A stretch of DNA of 64,000 nt. Origin: Ereboglobus sp. (GTDB lineage: Bacteria; Verrucomicrobiota; Verrucomicrobiia; Opitutales; Opitutaceae). The notes under the pieces were generated by a model, which saw only the letters and a program-made list of their open reading frames with translations, had not been told where the DNA came from and made no database searches. This document shows, piece by piece, positions 1 through 7,459 of this stretch. Every line of letters begins with the position of its first letter. Position 1 is the first letter of the stretch. A program made the position numbers and the translations under genes. The stretch spans positions 1 through 64,000 of the forward strand of contig JARKRC010000047.1 in NCBI GenBank assembly GCA_029974595.1, in the 5' to 3' direction.

Positions 1-120
1 TTCCTCCGCCACAGTGTTCGCACTGCGGCCACTGCTCTTCCAATGCTCCAGCGCCTCCTCCTTATACTCTTTGGTGAACTTTCTCTTTTCTCTGACGGGT
101 TTGCTTATCTGCGTTTTCAT
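1..120 (-). CDS. IS3-family transposase OrfA, N-terminal part (cut by window edge)
   Basis: The minus strand encodes 40 residues beginning MKTQISKPVREKRKF and continuing with TKEYKEEALEHWKSSG and RSANTVAEE, then running off the window edge. This is the start of the helix-turn-helix OrfA protein of IS3-family elements, which binds the element ends and is normally joined to the DDE catalytic OrfB by programmed frameshifting. Only the N-terminal half of the HTH is inside the window. The frame is open with no damage, so the element could be intact to the left. Confidence 0.7.
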   Translation of the reverse strand, partial: MKTQISKPVREKRKFTKEYKEEALEHWKSSGRSANTVAEE

Positions 121-172
121 TCGCGTTTCCTTCTGTTTTTATCCCTTCCCCCCTGTCCGTCAATTCGGGGCA
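1..172 (-). mobile_element. End of an IS3-family insertion sequence
   Basis: This covers the orfA start (reading off the left edge) plus about 50 bp of non-coding end. Read on the minus strand, the outer end begins near 172 with TGCCCCGAATTGACGGACAG, which has the look of an IS3-family terminal inverted repeat starting with TG. The other end and any target duplication lie outside the window, so the boundary at 172 is an inference. The element abuts the start codon of the first cassette gene by 5 bp. Confidence 0.55.
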
Positions 173-177
173 TCCTC

Positions 178-591
178 ATGAATGATACTTCATCGTTTAC
201 CTCCGATATAAGAAAAATCCGGCTGCGCCGGATAAAAGCTGGCTCGCTTTTCAAACTGGTAATGCTTTCCAGTTCGGCGATTTTCGTTCCGATGATGGTT
301 TTCTCCGGAGTGCTCGCGTTCTTCGGCGCGAAGACTGTTACCTTTTCCGGTGAGCATGTGACCGGAGTGAAAGGTTTGATCTCTGCGCTCATCATGGCTC
401 CGTTATTCACTCTCTTCTTTTCTTTATTCGCATGGGTCGGTGCTTACATCGGCATTCGCACCTTCGGATATTTCTGGCCGCTGGAACTTGAGTATGTGCC
501 AGCGAAAGAAAGAAAAGAGCCGAACCAGCCGCCGGAGCCAACGGCCATGCCTGTCACGCCTCCTGCTGCGCAGGAGCCGCGGCAGCCGTAG
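178..591 (+). CDS. Small two-helix membrane protein, integron cassette gene
   Basis: A 137-residue protein if it starts at the ATG at 178 (MNDTSSFTSD). The frame is open upstream to 43, but that part lies in the IS end. Two hydrophobic segments are visible, at roughly residues 25-47 and 68-98, so it is probably an inner-membrane protein with a soluble C-terminus. I do not recognise a family. The last ~25 residues (EPNQPPEPTAMPVTPP and on) are encoded by the attC site that follows, not by the ancestral gene. An IS3 end sits immediately upstream and has probably removed the original upstream attC and any promoter. Confidence 0.6.
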   Translation: MNDTSSFTSDIRKIRLRRIKAGSLFKLVMLSSSAIFVPMMVFSGVLAFFGAKTVTFSGEHVTGVKGLISALIMAPLFTLFFSLFAWVGAYIGIRTFGYFWPLELEYVPAKERKEPNQPPEPTAMPVTPPAAQEPRQP

Positions 592-616
592 CCGTGGCTC
601 TTCTTGATCGTTGGGC
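519..616 (+). other. attC recombination site (integron cassette 1, plus array)
   Basis: A 98 bp site with left core GCCGAAC (519-525) and right core GTTGGGC (610-616), matching the RYYYAAC...GTTRRRY layout of integron attC sites. Between them lies imperfectly self-complementary sequence able to form the folded bottom strand used by IntI. It follows one small gene and precedes the next start codon by 5 bp, as expected at a cassette junction. Confidence 0.7.
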
Positions 617-621
617 AAAAA

Positions 622-1074
622 ATGAAACTGTTTACGACAATTACGTCGGTCGTTCTTCTCGCCTCCATCGCGTTTGCGAGTTCGGACGAAAAGCCGATAT
701 CCGCCAGCGGGATTGTCAGCTTGGAGGTTTTTGCAGGTCCACCGAATTACGAAAGCATCCAGGACGGCGACGCACGAGAAGAAGCGTGGATTTTGACCGC
801 GTCGAAGAAGGAGCGCTTCCATCTCGTGGTGCTCGACGACCAAGAAAAGAAGTTTGCGACTCTGCGTCGCTGCGTTGGAAAGAGGGTTCATGTCGATGGG
901 ATGGTTTGGGCAGCACACACGGGGCATCACCGGACGCCGTTTTTGATCACCGTGAACTCAATCGAAGGAGAGCCCAATCAGACGCCAGAGCCAACGGCTG
1001 TGCTTGTCACGCCTCGTGCTGACGCACGAGCCGCGCCATCTACCTCCGTGGCTGATCTTAACATTAGCCAATGA
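622..1074 (+). CDS. Secreted DUF4431-like protein, integron cassette gene
   Basis: A 150-residue protein from the ATG at 622, six bases after the attC core. The N-terminus MKLFTTITSVVLLASIAFA is a signal peptide. The mature part contains PPNYESI, a GD...E..WIL stretch and AHTGHHRTPFLI, the combination I associate with DUF4431, a small periplasmic domain of unknown function. The final ~34 residues (GEPNQTPEPTAVLVTPRA and on) come from the attC that ends the cassette. The TGA stop overlaps the next start as ATGA, so the following methyltransferase may be translationally coupled. Function is unknown. Confidence 0.65.
   Translation: MKLFTTITSVVLLASIAFASSDEKPISASGIVSLEVFAGPPNYESIQDGDAREEAWILTASKKERFHLVVLDDQEKKFATLRRCVGKRVHVDGMVWAAHTGHHRTPFLITVNSIEGEPNQTPEPTAVLVTPRADARAAPSTSVADLNISQ
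972..1069 (+). other. attC recombination site (integron cassette 2, plus array)
   Basis: A 98 bp site closely similar in sequence and length to the one at 519-616. The left core is GCCCAAT (972-978) and the right core ATTAGCC (1063-1069). Both carry a change at the position that is normally AAC/GTT, and the two changes keep the cores complementary. The centre repeats the same CCAACGGC...GTCACGCCTC framework as the first site. Confidence 0.6.
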
Positions 1075-1838
1075 AGATCGACTACGACACCGCAGCCAGC
1101 GCATATGCCCGGTTCCGCCAGGCAAATCCAAGGATCCTCGAGCGGCTGATTCAGATTGGTCGGATCGACGAAAGAAGCCGTATCTTGGAGGTTGGCAGCG
1201 GCTCCGGCAATTATGCCATCGCGCTCACTGAACTGACCGGATGCAAGTGCCACGGGCTGGAAAAGTCAGAAGGCATGCTCGCGAAAGCACGGGAGCGAAC
1301 CGACGCGGTGGCCTGGGCTCAGGGGGACGCTCAAGCGCTTCCCTATCCCGACAAGATGTTTGATTTCTTGTTTTGCGTGGACGTTATGCACCATATTCCA
1401 AAGCCAGACCGATTTTTGGACGAGGCGTTTCGGGTATTACAGGCTGATGGCTGTCTTTGCATCGTGACGGATTCAGAGTGGACGATCCGGAATCGAACTC
1501 CCCTGTCTCTCTATTTTCCCGCGACGGTTGAAGAGGAATTGAAGCGGTATCTACCTCTTGACCGATTAAAGGAATTGATCGTGGATTCGGGGTTTTCGTA
1601 TGTGGAGGATGAGCTTGTTGAGTTGCCTTACGACCTTGAGACCGCTGACCCTTTCAGAGAGAAGGCATTTTCATGTCTGCACCTCATTTCGGAATCTGCT
1701 TTTCAAGAGGGACTCGCGGCGCTTTCGAGCGCACTCAGCAATGGTCCGCTACCCTGCATTGCTAGATCCGCACTACTCCGGGCCACCAAGAAGAAGGGTG
1801 GCAAATCGTTACGGCAAACGCGTTTCACGCGTCGCTGA
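1071..1838 (+). CDS. Class I SAM-dependent methyltransferase, integron cassette gene
   Basis: A 255-residue Rossmann-fold methyltransferase. Motif I is ILEVGSGSGNYA at about residues 38-49. It is followed by an acidic ribose-binding position (GLEKSEGM), WAQGDAQALPYPDKMFD (the Methyltransf_11 pattern) and VMHHIPKPDRFLDEAFRVL. These identify a ubiE/COQ5-like small-molecule methyltransferase, but the substrate cannot be told. The start ATG overlaps the stop of the upstream cassette gene (ATGA) and lies one base after the attC core. The Arg-rich C-terminus may again be derived from a recombination site. Confidence 0.75.
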   Translation: MKIDYDTAASAYARFRQANPRILERLIQIGRIDERSRILEVGSGSGNYAIALTELTGCKCHGLEKSEGMLAKARERTDAVAWAQGDAQALPYPDKMFDFLFCVDVMHHIPKPDRFLDEAFRVLQADGCLCIVTDSEWTIRNRTPLSLYFPATVEEELKRYLPLDRLKELIVDSGFSYVEDELVELPYDLETADPFREKAFSCLHLISESAFQEGLAALSSALSNGPLPCIARSALLRATKKKGGKSLRQTRFTRR

Positions 1839-1846
1839 CGTTCAAA
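1812..1846 (+). other. Possible degenerate attC after the methyltransferase
   Basis: CGGCAAAC, a short ACGCGTTTCACGCGT hairpin and CTGACGTTCAAA look like a collapsed attC: a left core ending AAC and a right core starting GTT, with the usual GACGTT context. The variable part is much shorter than in the other sites in this window, so this is tentative. Confidence 0.25.
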
Positions 1847-2229
1847 CGTTGATCTAGCTACGAATATACAAGCTCAAAAAAGCAAAGCCCGTCCTCAATT
1901 TTTCGCTTGGGGGTTATGTTTATATAAACTGACGTCGTTTGGAGGCACGAGACAGGGACCGGGCGATTATAGGATAAACGCGTGCGTGGGTTGGGCGTGA
2001 TCCCGGTTGAACCGTGATCGTGCTGATCTTTGCGGGTTGATTACCGACAGTGCATTGGTGCGTCTTGCCCGCATGCTCTAGGCTCGTGCGTGGCGGGCGG
2101 ATCGCTCCGTGCCCGCTGCACCGTCAACATGCATGGGCTGGCCGCCCGGTCCCTGGCTGGTGCCGCCAAACGGCGGTTCTCAAAAAACATCCTGTCGCCC
2201 GCGCCTGCTCTCAGGCCATCGCCTGGCAA
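1847..2229. other. Gene-poor stretch between cassettes
   Basis: I see no credible gene here. The first ~150 bp are AT-richer than the surroundings (around TATGTTTATATAAACTG). The rest, to about 2229, probably belongs to the decayed IS110-type element that follows on the minus strand, but its translated frames there are too degraded to recognise. Confidence 0.4.
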
Positions 2230-2577
2230 TCCGCCGTCTGCAACATTGCCCAGGCAAAGCCCGCCATTTGTTTGCATTGCCGCCCGCGTTGCGGGCTCCC
2301 GCTCGGCTCACCCCTTCGGGGCTGCGCCCTCGTCATGAGCGCCTCCACCGCCGGATGCAGTCGCCACAACGGCACCTGCAAGCCCAGCAGTTATCCACGG
2401 AGTCCTCGACGGTGCCACCACCACGCAGTCGATGCCCAACTGCCGCAGCCGCCGGTAGAGCACGTAGCCGATCGGCCTCGCCTCGTAGTCCACGTGCAGC
2501 TCCCCGCCGTCGGCCACCGCGATCATGATCGTATCCTTGTGGACATCCAGCCCCACATAGTGTTGCGTCTTTTTCAT
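2230..2577 (-). pseudogene. Decayed IS110-family transposase
   Basis: The minus strand from 2577 starts MKKTQHYVGLDVHKDTIM and continues with VADGG, an N-terminal DEDD transposase of the IS110 family. It then jumps directly to ELHVDYEARPIGYVLYRRL and QLGIDCVVVAPS, so an internal stretch of roughly 35 residues is missing. After that the frame shifts. Traces in another frame (WRLHPAVEAL, then QMAGFAWAM) resemble the middle and C-terminal parts of the same family. The copy cannot make a functional recombinase. The 140 bp between its start and the next gene would correspond to the non-coding end that carries the bridge RNA in intact IS110 elements. Confidence 0.65.
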
Positions 2578-2717
2578 GCGCTTGTCCTCATTTTCAGGTT
2601 GTTACGGTTTGTCCTTCAGCCTTGTGGCTCGGCCCGCTCCTCACAGGCAACCCACGTCCAGGGGACAAGCGCCTTCTTTCACTGCCTGCGCTCATCCGCA
2701 GCTATAATGTCTAGCCA

Positions 2718-3500
2718 ATGAAAAACACCCCTAAATCCTATCACGAACACTTCGCTCGTTTCTTCGAGCAGCCCACACGGGAAAGCCTTCGCGAGCTGCT
2801 TAAGAACAATGTTGGAGAATTTCGCCAGTGCGACTTCAAAGCTCAACTTCCAGAATGGTCATCGTTAGCGAAGCATATTCTAGCCATGGCAAACTCAGGT
2901 GGGGGTGCAATTATTGTGGGTGTCTCAGAACAAGACGATGGGAGTCTAGAACCGAAAGGAGTAGATAAAATCGAAGATAAAGCTGTCATTACAAATGGAA
3001 TCAAGGGTTTTTTGCCTGAATCGCTTTTAGGTAAAATCGATTTGGTCGATTTCAGATATGATTCAAGCGATTTTGCCAAATTGGCAGGTAAAAAATTCCA
3101 GACTATTTTTATTGGTTATGAGGACACCGATCTTCCCTACGTCACTGCCAAAGCCGGAGTGAGCATACGGGCGAATGCCATTTATATCAGGAGGGACGGA
3201 AGTTCAGACGAGGCATCCAATGATGAATTACAAAAATTAATAAATAAAAGATTGGAAACAGGTCAATCCACTACCCAGCAACTCGATTTAAAGGAAGAGA
3301 TAGGTCAGCTTAAAACATTGTTTGAGTTTATCCCCGCCAGCTACTCGTCCCCAACTTTCGCTGTAAATATAGCTAAATTTCTCCAGGGAGCAATTACCAC
3401 AAGTCCCAATCCAAATTATCCAAGCGAAGGTTTCGAAAAATTTATCAGTCGAATGATAGAGAGAAAAAAATTACGAATACAAAAAAAACTTGGGCTATGA
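2718..3500 (+). CDS. AlbA_2/Schlafen-type putative DNA-binding protein
   Basis: A 260-residue protein. Residues ~30-160 carry the AlbA_2 (Schlafen AlbA-like, formerly divergent AAA-4) pattern: E(F/x)...DFKAQLPEW, then LAMANSGGGAIIVGVSE and a YIRRDGSS-type strand. Such domains occur in putative transcriptional regulators and in several phage-defence proteins. The C-terminal ~100 residues are Lys-rich and unrecognised. The gene is clearly more AT-rich than its neighbours, with many AAA/ATT codons, which points to recent transfer. Its ATG follows TCTAGCCA, the same cassette-start context seen at 1063-1073, so it is probably another integron cassette. Confidence 0.6.
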   Translation: MKNTPKSYHEHFARFFEQPTRESLRELLKNNVGEFRQCDFKAQLPEWSSLAKHILAMANSGGGAIIVGVSEQDDGSLEPKGVDKIEDKAVITNGIKGFLPESLLGKIDLVDFRYDSSDFAKLAGKKFQTIFIGYEDTDLPYVTAKAGVSIRANAIYIRRDGSSDEASNDELQKLINKRLETGQSTTQQLDLKEEIGQLKTLFEFIPASYSSPTFAVNIAKFLQGAITTSPNPNYPSEGFEKFISRMIERKKLRIQKKLGL

Positions 3501-3773
3501 GAGAACCTTCTCTGAGTAACGATGTCAAGTGAGGCAGTTGTATAGAGGAGAAAGGCACATTGTATTATTTTGCTTTCTTTGAGTTTGTCGCCACTGGCCG
3601 GGAGCGCGGCGATGAGTGCCCCGCTTTGTTATGTAAACCAAAGCGGGTCCGCATGGCCTGGCGGATGTCGTGCGGGGAGCGGCAGATCCGGCGATCACAC
3701 TTCTCCATCCGGAATTGGGCATCGCGGACGGCAAACCGGCGGGCGTGCCGTTGCCTTGCGATAAGCGACACCG
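3501..3773. other. Spacer at the accessory/core boundary
   Basis: No gene is supported. The first ~70 bp keep the AT-rich composition of the preceding cassette. From about 3590 the GC rises to the level of the rest of the window, marking the edge of the transferred segment. No convincing attC could be drawn here. Confidence 0.35.
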
Positions 3774-3795
3774 GCGGCGGATCGAAATCCGCCGC
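3774..3795 (-). terminator. Hairpin directly after the sialidase-like gene
   Basis: GCGGCGGAT-CGAA-ATCCGCCGC forms a perfect 9 bp stem with a four-base loop, one base beyond the stop codon of the minus-strand gene. There is no T-tract, so it may be a 3'-end stabilising hairpin rather than a true intrinsic terminator. Confidence 0.45.
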
Positions 3796-3796
3796 T

Positions 3797-6700
3797 TCAG
3801 AACGATGGTTTGTGCTCCCGATTGAAAGATCGGCGCCGGCGGCCCGCGAACGCGCGGGAGGCGAGGAGCGCGGCGAGGGCGGCGGCGAACCACAAACTCG
3901 ACGCGCCACCGCCGCCGCTGCTGTTACTCCCACCGTTGCCGGACGAGCCGGAATTGCCTGTGAGGACTTCGACCGGGAGCGTCGTGACTTCGTCGCCAGC
4001 GGTGATACGGCGGATGACGGCGTTGCCAGTGTCAGCCACGTAGAGGCTGCCGTCCTCGGCCACAACGAGGGCGCGCGGGCTGTCGAACCATGCGTTGGTT
4101 CCCGTGCCGTCCTTGAAGCCGGCAATGCCCGGAGTCTGGCCGGCAATCGTGGCCACGGTGCCGGAGTGGATTTCGCGGATGAGCGAGTTGCCGGTGTCGG
4201 CGACAAACACGTCGCCATCGGCGTCAACCGCCACGCCTTCGGGCGATTTGAACCTGGCGGCGGCGACTGTGCCGTTGGCATTCCCGGATGTGGTGCCGCC
4301 GGCAAAGGTCGAGACGCTGCCGGTGGTCATGTTGATGTAGCGGATGACGTGATTGCCGGTGTCGGCGATGTAGAGATTTCCGGCGATGTCCACAGCGATG
4401 CCGGAAGGAGAACGGAATTGCGCGGCGGGGCCGATGCCGTTGGCAAAACCGGCGACGCCCGCGCCGGCGATAATGCTCACCTTGCCGTCGGGGGCGATTT
4501 TTTTGATCAGATGGTTGCCGGTGTCGGCCACATAGATGTCCGCGCTGGCATCGTGCGCCGCGATTGCGCGGGGTTTGCTGAAACCGGTGGCGATGGTGGC
4601 AACGGCGCGGCTGACAATGGCGCGGATGTTGGAGTTGCCGGTGTCGGCGATGATGAGCGCGCCGTCGGCGTTGATGGCAAGGCCGCGGGGCGCGTTGAAG
4701 CGCGCGACCGATGCGGCGCCGTCGGCGGCGCCGGACTCGTCGGGTTGCCCGGCAAACACAACGGCCTTGCCGTCGGTCTGCGTGATTTTGCGGATGGCAT
4801 GGGTTTGGGCGTCGGCGACATAGAGATCGGGCGTGGCGGTGCCGGAGGCGGCGGTGATGCCGGCGGGGACGGGCAGGATGTCGGGGAGGAGTTGGAGCGT
4901 CACGGCGTTGCTGTAAACGTCCTCGGTGTTGTTTGTGGCGGCGTAGCGGTATTGCCAGCCGTTTTTACCGGTGGTGTTGATGAGGGAGAGGTGCGCGGTG
5001 CTCGCGCCCTGGTAATCGGACGAGCCGTCGATGTCGGCCCAGTCGCCGGAGTCGCCGCGGCGGTATTGCCATTTGTAGGCGGGCGCGGGCGCGCCGGTGG
5101 CGGAGGCGATGAGGTCGAGGGGATGATAGCCGGCAACGACAGGCTGCGTGGTGATGAGCGGGGCGAGGTTGTAGGGTTTCACGGCGACGGTGTAGGCGCC
5201 GCTGATGGGAAGCGGCACAGTCGCACCGGCAGCGGTCTGGATGGAGATTTCGCCGTCGATGACGCCTTCGGGCACGGCCACGACGATTTGCGTGGCGCTT
5301 TTTGAGACGAAGGAGGTGACTGCGGTGGCGCCGAAGAAAACCTTGGCCACGCCGTCGAGGTTGACGCCGGTGATAGTGACGGATTTGCCCGGCCAGATGA
5401 CATCGTAAGTGATGGCGCTGACGGAGGGAGGAAGGTTCGAGGCATTTGAGATGCCGGTGGTGATGCCGTGGTCGGTGCGCACGGTGACATCGCTGCCGGT
5501 GGTGGCAGTCACGCCATTGGGAAGCGTGACTTTGATTTCGGTGATGCCGGAGGAAACGATGGCGGCGGACTTGCCGGCGACGAGCACTTCCTTGAGCGTG
5601 GTGAAATTGATGCCGGCAATGGTAGCCGTGCTGCCGGAGACAGTGACGCCGGTGATCGCGGGCTTGGGCAGCGCGGGCAGGCCGCAGGCGGCGCGGAATG
5701 CGTAGGTGTCGAGAGGCCGGCTGATGCGGTAGGTGCTGGCGTATTGTGTATAAATCCCGACATACACAAAGATGTGCTGCTTGCCGGCGGCCTCGTCCAC
5801 GATGGAGCTGCCGGGATGGTAGCCGTCCTTGTTGCCCTTGCTTCCAAAGGTGCCGGCAGCGCCGCCAAGGATGATCCCCTGGCGTTCGACTATATTGCCG
5901 TCGAACCGCCATGTGGCGCCGCCGTTGAGGAGGTCAACGGGGTCAATGCTCCAGATGTTGAGGGAGTTGTTGACCGTATCCACGTCGGTCGGATCGGCAG
6001 GGAGCGGGTTTTCGGCGCCGTTGCCCCAGCGGGAGCTTTGGATGGTCTCGATGCGGCCGGTGACGGGATTGTATATGACATCGGCGGTGTCGTGTGCCTC
6101 ATAGGCGTTTTTGCCTTTTTCGGTGGGAGTTTTGCCATTGCCTGCGATATTTGTTCGCGCGGTGGTGAAGGTGACGCTGGAAAACGCCGCGCCGGGCGTA
6201 TGTTTATAAACGTGCTGCGTGTAATAGTGTTTTCCGGAGGCCGAGTCGTAGCCGTATGCGTTTTCGCGTTCGCGCCCGATCAACACCATGTGTCCGGAGC
6301 CCCATGTGGCGAGGGCGGGCTCGATGCTGCGGGATGCGGCGGAGTTGGTCCAGGTTCTGATCTGCCAGGTCTCGCCGGCGTTTGTGCTGCTGGCGATGTA
6401 GTTCTGCCTGTTGGCGCCGCTGCCGGTTTGCTGGCCGAAGGGCACGACGAGGCCAAACTCGGGGTGGCGCACCATGTTCGGGCCGGAATGAACCGCGCCA
6501 GCCGGCATGGCGGCGAGGGCGCCGGCTTGCTCGCGCCAGGTAACACCCCGGTCATCGGAGAGATAAACGCGGCTGCGGGGGGTCTTGTCATTTTCGTCTT
6601 GCTGGGCGGTGACGGCGACGAGCCGGGGATTGGCGGTGCCGGATGCGTAGGCCCAGGAAATGGCTTGCATGCCTTGGTAATCATACTTGGTCGGGGTGTC

Positions 6701-7132
6701 GTCGAGGTTGCGGCCAAAGGGCGGCGGCGCGGTCAGGACGTCGGCGGGCAGCCATGTGCTCATGTTGTTGTCGGACCAGATGACGCGGCGGGCGTTGTCG
6801 GGATAACTGGCGTAGGCGGAATGGTCCAACAGGTGCCGGATGAGCACGACGGCGCGCCCGTCGGGCAGGCGGGTGGCGACGGGCCAGCCGATGTGGCGGT
6901 AACCGGTCCCGGGCGCGGTGAGCACGCGCTGGAGTTCGAGCGTGCCGTTGTCAATCAGGGCCTGCGTCCGCGTCTGCTGCGCCGTGCTGAAATCGAAATC
7001 CGCGAGCGTGGTGGAATCCATCGGCGCGGCGAAGCAGAGCAGGGCGGATGCGCCGAGGGCCGAGGCCATGACCAACATCCAGAGCATGCTGATGCGGCGC
7101 GGGGAGATGAAGGGATTATATTGGGTGTTCAT
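3797..7132 (-). CDS. Secreted sialidase-like / IPT / Ig-like / NHL-repeat protein with C-terminal sorting tail
   Basis: About 1,111 residues from MNTQYNPFI (an ATG five codons upstream at 7147 is the alternative). After a signal peptide, residues ~65-470 look like a sialidase-type beta-propeller with Asp-box motifs (SDDRGVTW, STNAGETW). Then come two IPT/TIG-like domains (~480-650), an Ig-like domain (~655-765) with a W..R....W pattern, and at least five NHL-type blades (~780-1050) marked by repeated (Y/F)(I/V)ADTGN. The end is a Gly/Ser-rich linker, a hydrophobic helix and an Arg cluster (GRRRRS), resembling GlyGly-CTERM or PEP-CTERM sorting tails. It is probably exported and surface-anchored and acts on glycans. 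Sialidase activity itself is not established. Confidence 0.7.
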   Translation of the reverse strand: MNTQYNPFISPRRISMLWMLVMASALGASALLCFAAPMDSTTLADFDFSTAQQTRTQALIDNGTLELQRVLTAPGTGYRHIGWPVATRLPDGRAVVLIRHLLDHSAYASYPDNARRVIWSDNNMSTWLPADVLTAPPPFGRNLDDTPTKYDYQGMQAISWAYASGTANPRLVAVTAQQDENDKTPRSRVYLSDDRGVTWREQAGALAAMPAGAVHSGPNMVRHPEFGLVVPFGQQTGSGANRQNYIASSTNAGETWQIRTWTNSAASRSIEPALATWGSGHMVLIGRERENAYGYDSASGKHYYTQHVYKHTPGAAFSSVTFTTARTNIAGNGKTPTEKGKNAYEAHDTADVIYNPVTGRIETIQSSRWGNGAENPLPADPTDVDTVNNSLNIWSIDPVDLLNGGATWRFDGNIVERQGIILGGAAGTFGSKGNKDGYHPGSSIVDEAAGKQHIFVYVGIYTQYASTYRISRPLDTYAFRAACGLPALPKPAITGVTVSGSTATIAGINFTTLKEVLVAGKSAAIVSSGITEIKVTLPNGVTATTGSDVTVRTDHGITTGISNASNLPPSVSAITYDVIWPGKSVTITGVNLDGVAKVFFGATAVTSFVSKSATQIVVAVPEGVIDGEISIQTAAGATVPLPISGAYTVAVKPYNLAPLITTQPVVAGYHPLDLIASATGAPAPAYKWQYRRGDSGDWADIDGSSDYQGASTAHLSLINTTGKNGWQYRYAATNNTEDVYSNAVTLQLLPDILPVPAGITAASGTATPDLYVADAQTHAIRKITQTDGKAVVFAGQPDESGAADGAASVARFNAPRGLAINADGALIIADTGNSNIRAIVSRAVATIATGFSKPRAIAAHDASADIYVADTGNHLIKKIAPDGKVSIIAGAGVAGFANGIGPAAQFRSPSGIAVDIAGNLYIADTGNHVIRYINMTTGSVSTFAGGTTSGNANGTVAAARFKSPEGVAVDADGDVFVADTGNSLIREIHSGTVATIAGQTPGIAGFKDGTGTNAWFDSPRALVVAEDGSLYVADTGNAVIRRITAGDEVTTLPVEVLTGNSGSSGNGGSNSSGGGGASSLWFAAALAALLASRAFAGRRRRSFNREHKPSF

Positions 7133-7459
7133 ATGAATAAAAAACAATGATATGGCGTCACCATGTGCGCATGTGAGGGGAGGGAATGAAAGATGCCCGC
7201 AATGGTGGGAGGTGGAGATGACGGGTCAATGGGCGCGAACTGGCTCACAGGGGGAGCCGGATGCAGGGCGGCATGATGGAAAACCGGGGCTGGCTCATCC
7301 GGTGGGCCAGATATTCCAGGTTGTCGTTGCGGGGAGGTTGCGTGTTGTCTGGCATCGATCCGGCCCTCCCTTTCATGGGCATTCGTGCCAGCGATGCCGC
7401 GCGCCGCGTGTTTTTATTCCGCAATAAACATAACCACCAATCCCATTCCCTGCCACGAT
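7133..7459. promoter_or_regulatory. Divergent intergenic region
   Basis: This ~325 bp gap separates two divergently transcribed genes for secreted proteins and must hold both promoters. I see no gene and no strong consensus promoter. The 3' part (around CGCAATAAACATAACCACCAATC) is a leader rich in A and C like those before other genes in this window. Confidence 0.35.

Noticed and set aside
3560-5305. Long plus-strand open frame opposite the sialidase-like gene (581 codons), plus 5468-7150
   Set aside because: It is the antisense of a well-supported gene, rich in Gly/Ala/Val/Asp from reversed GC-rich codons, with no recognisable domain.
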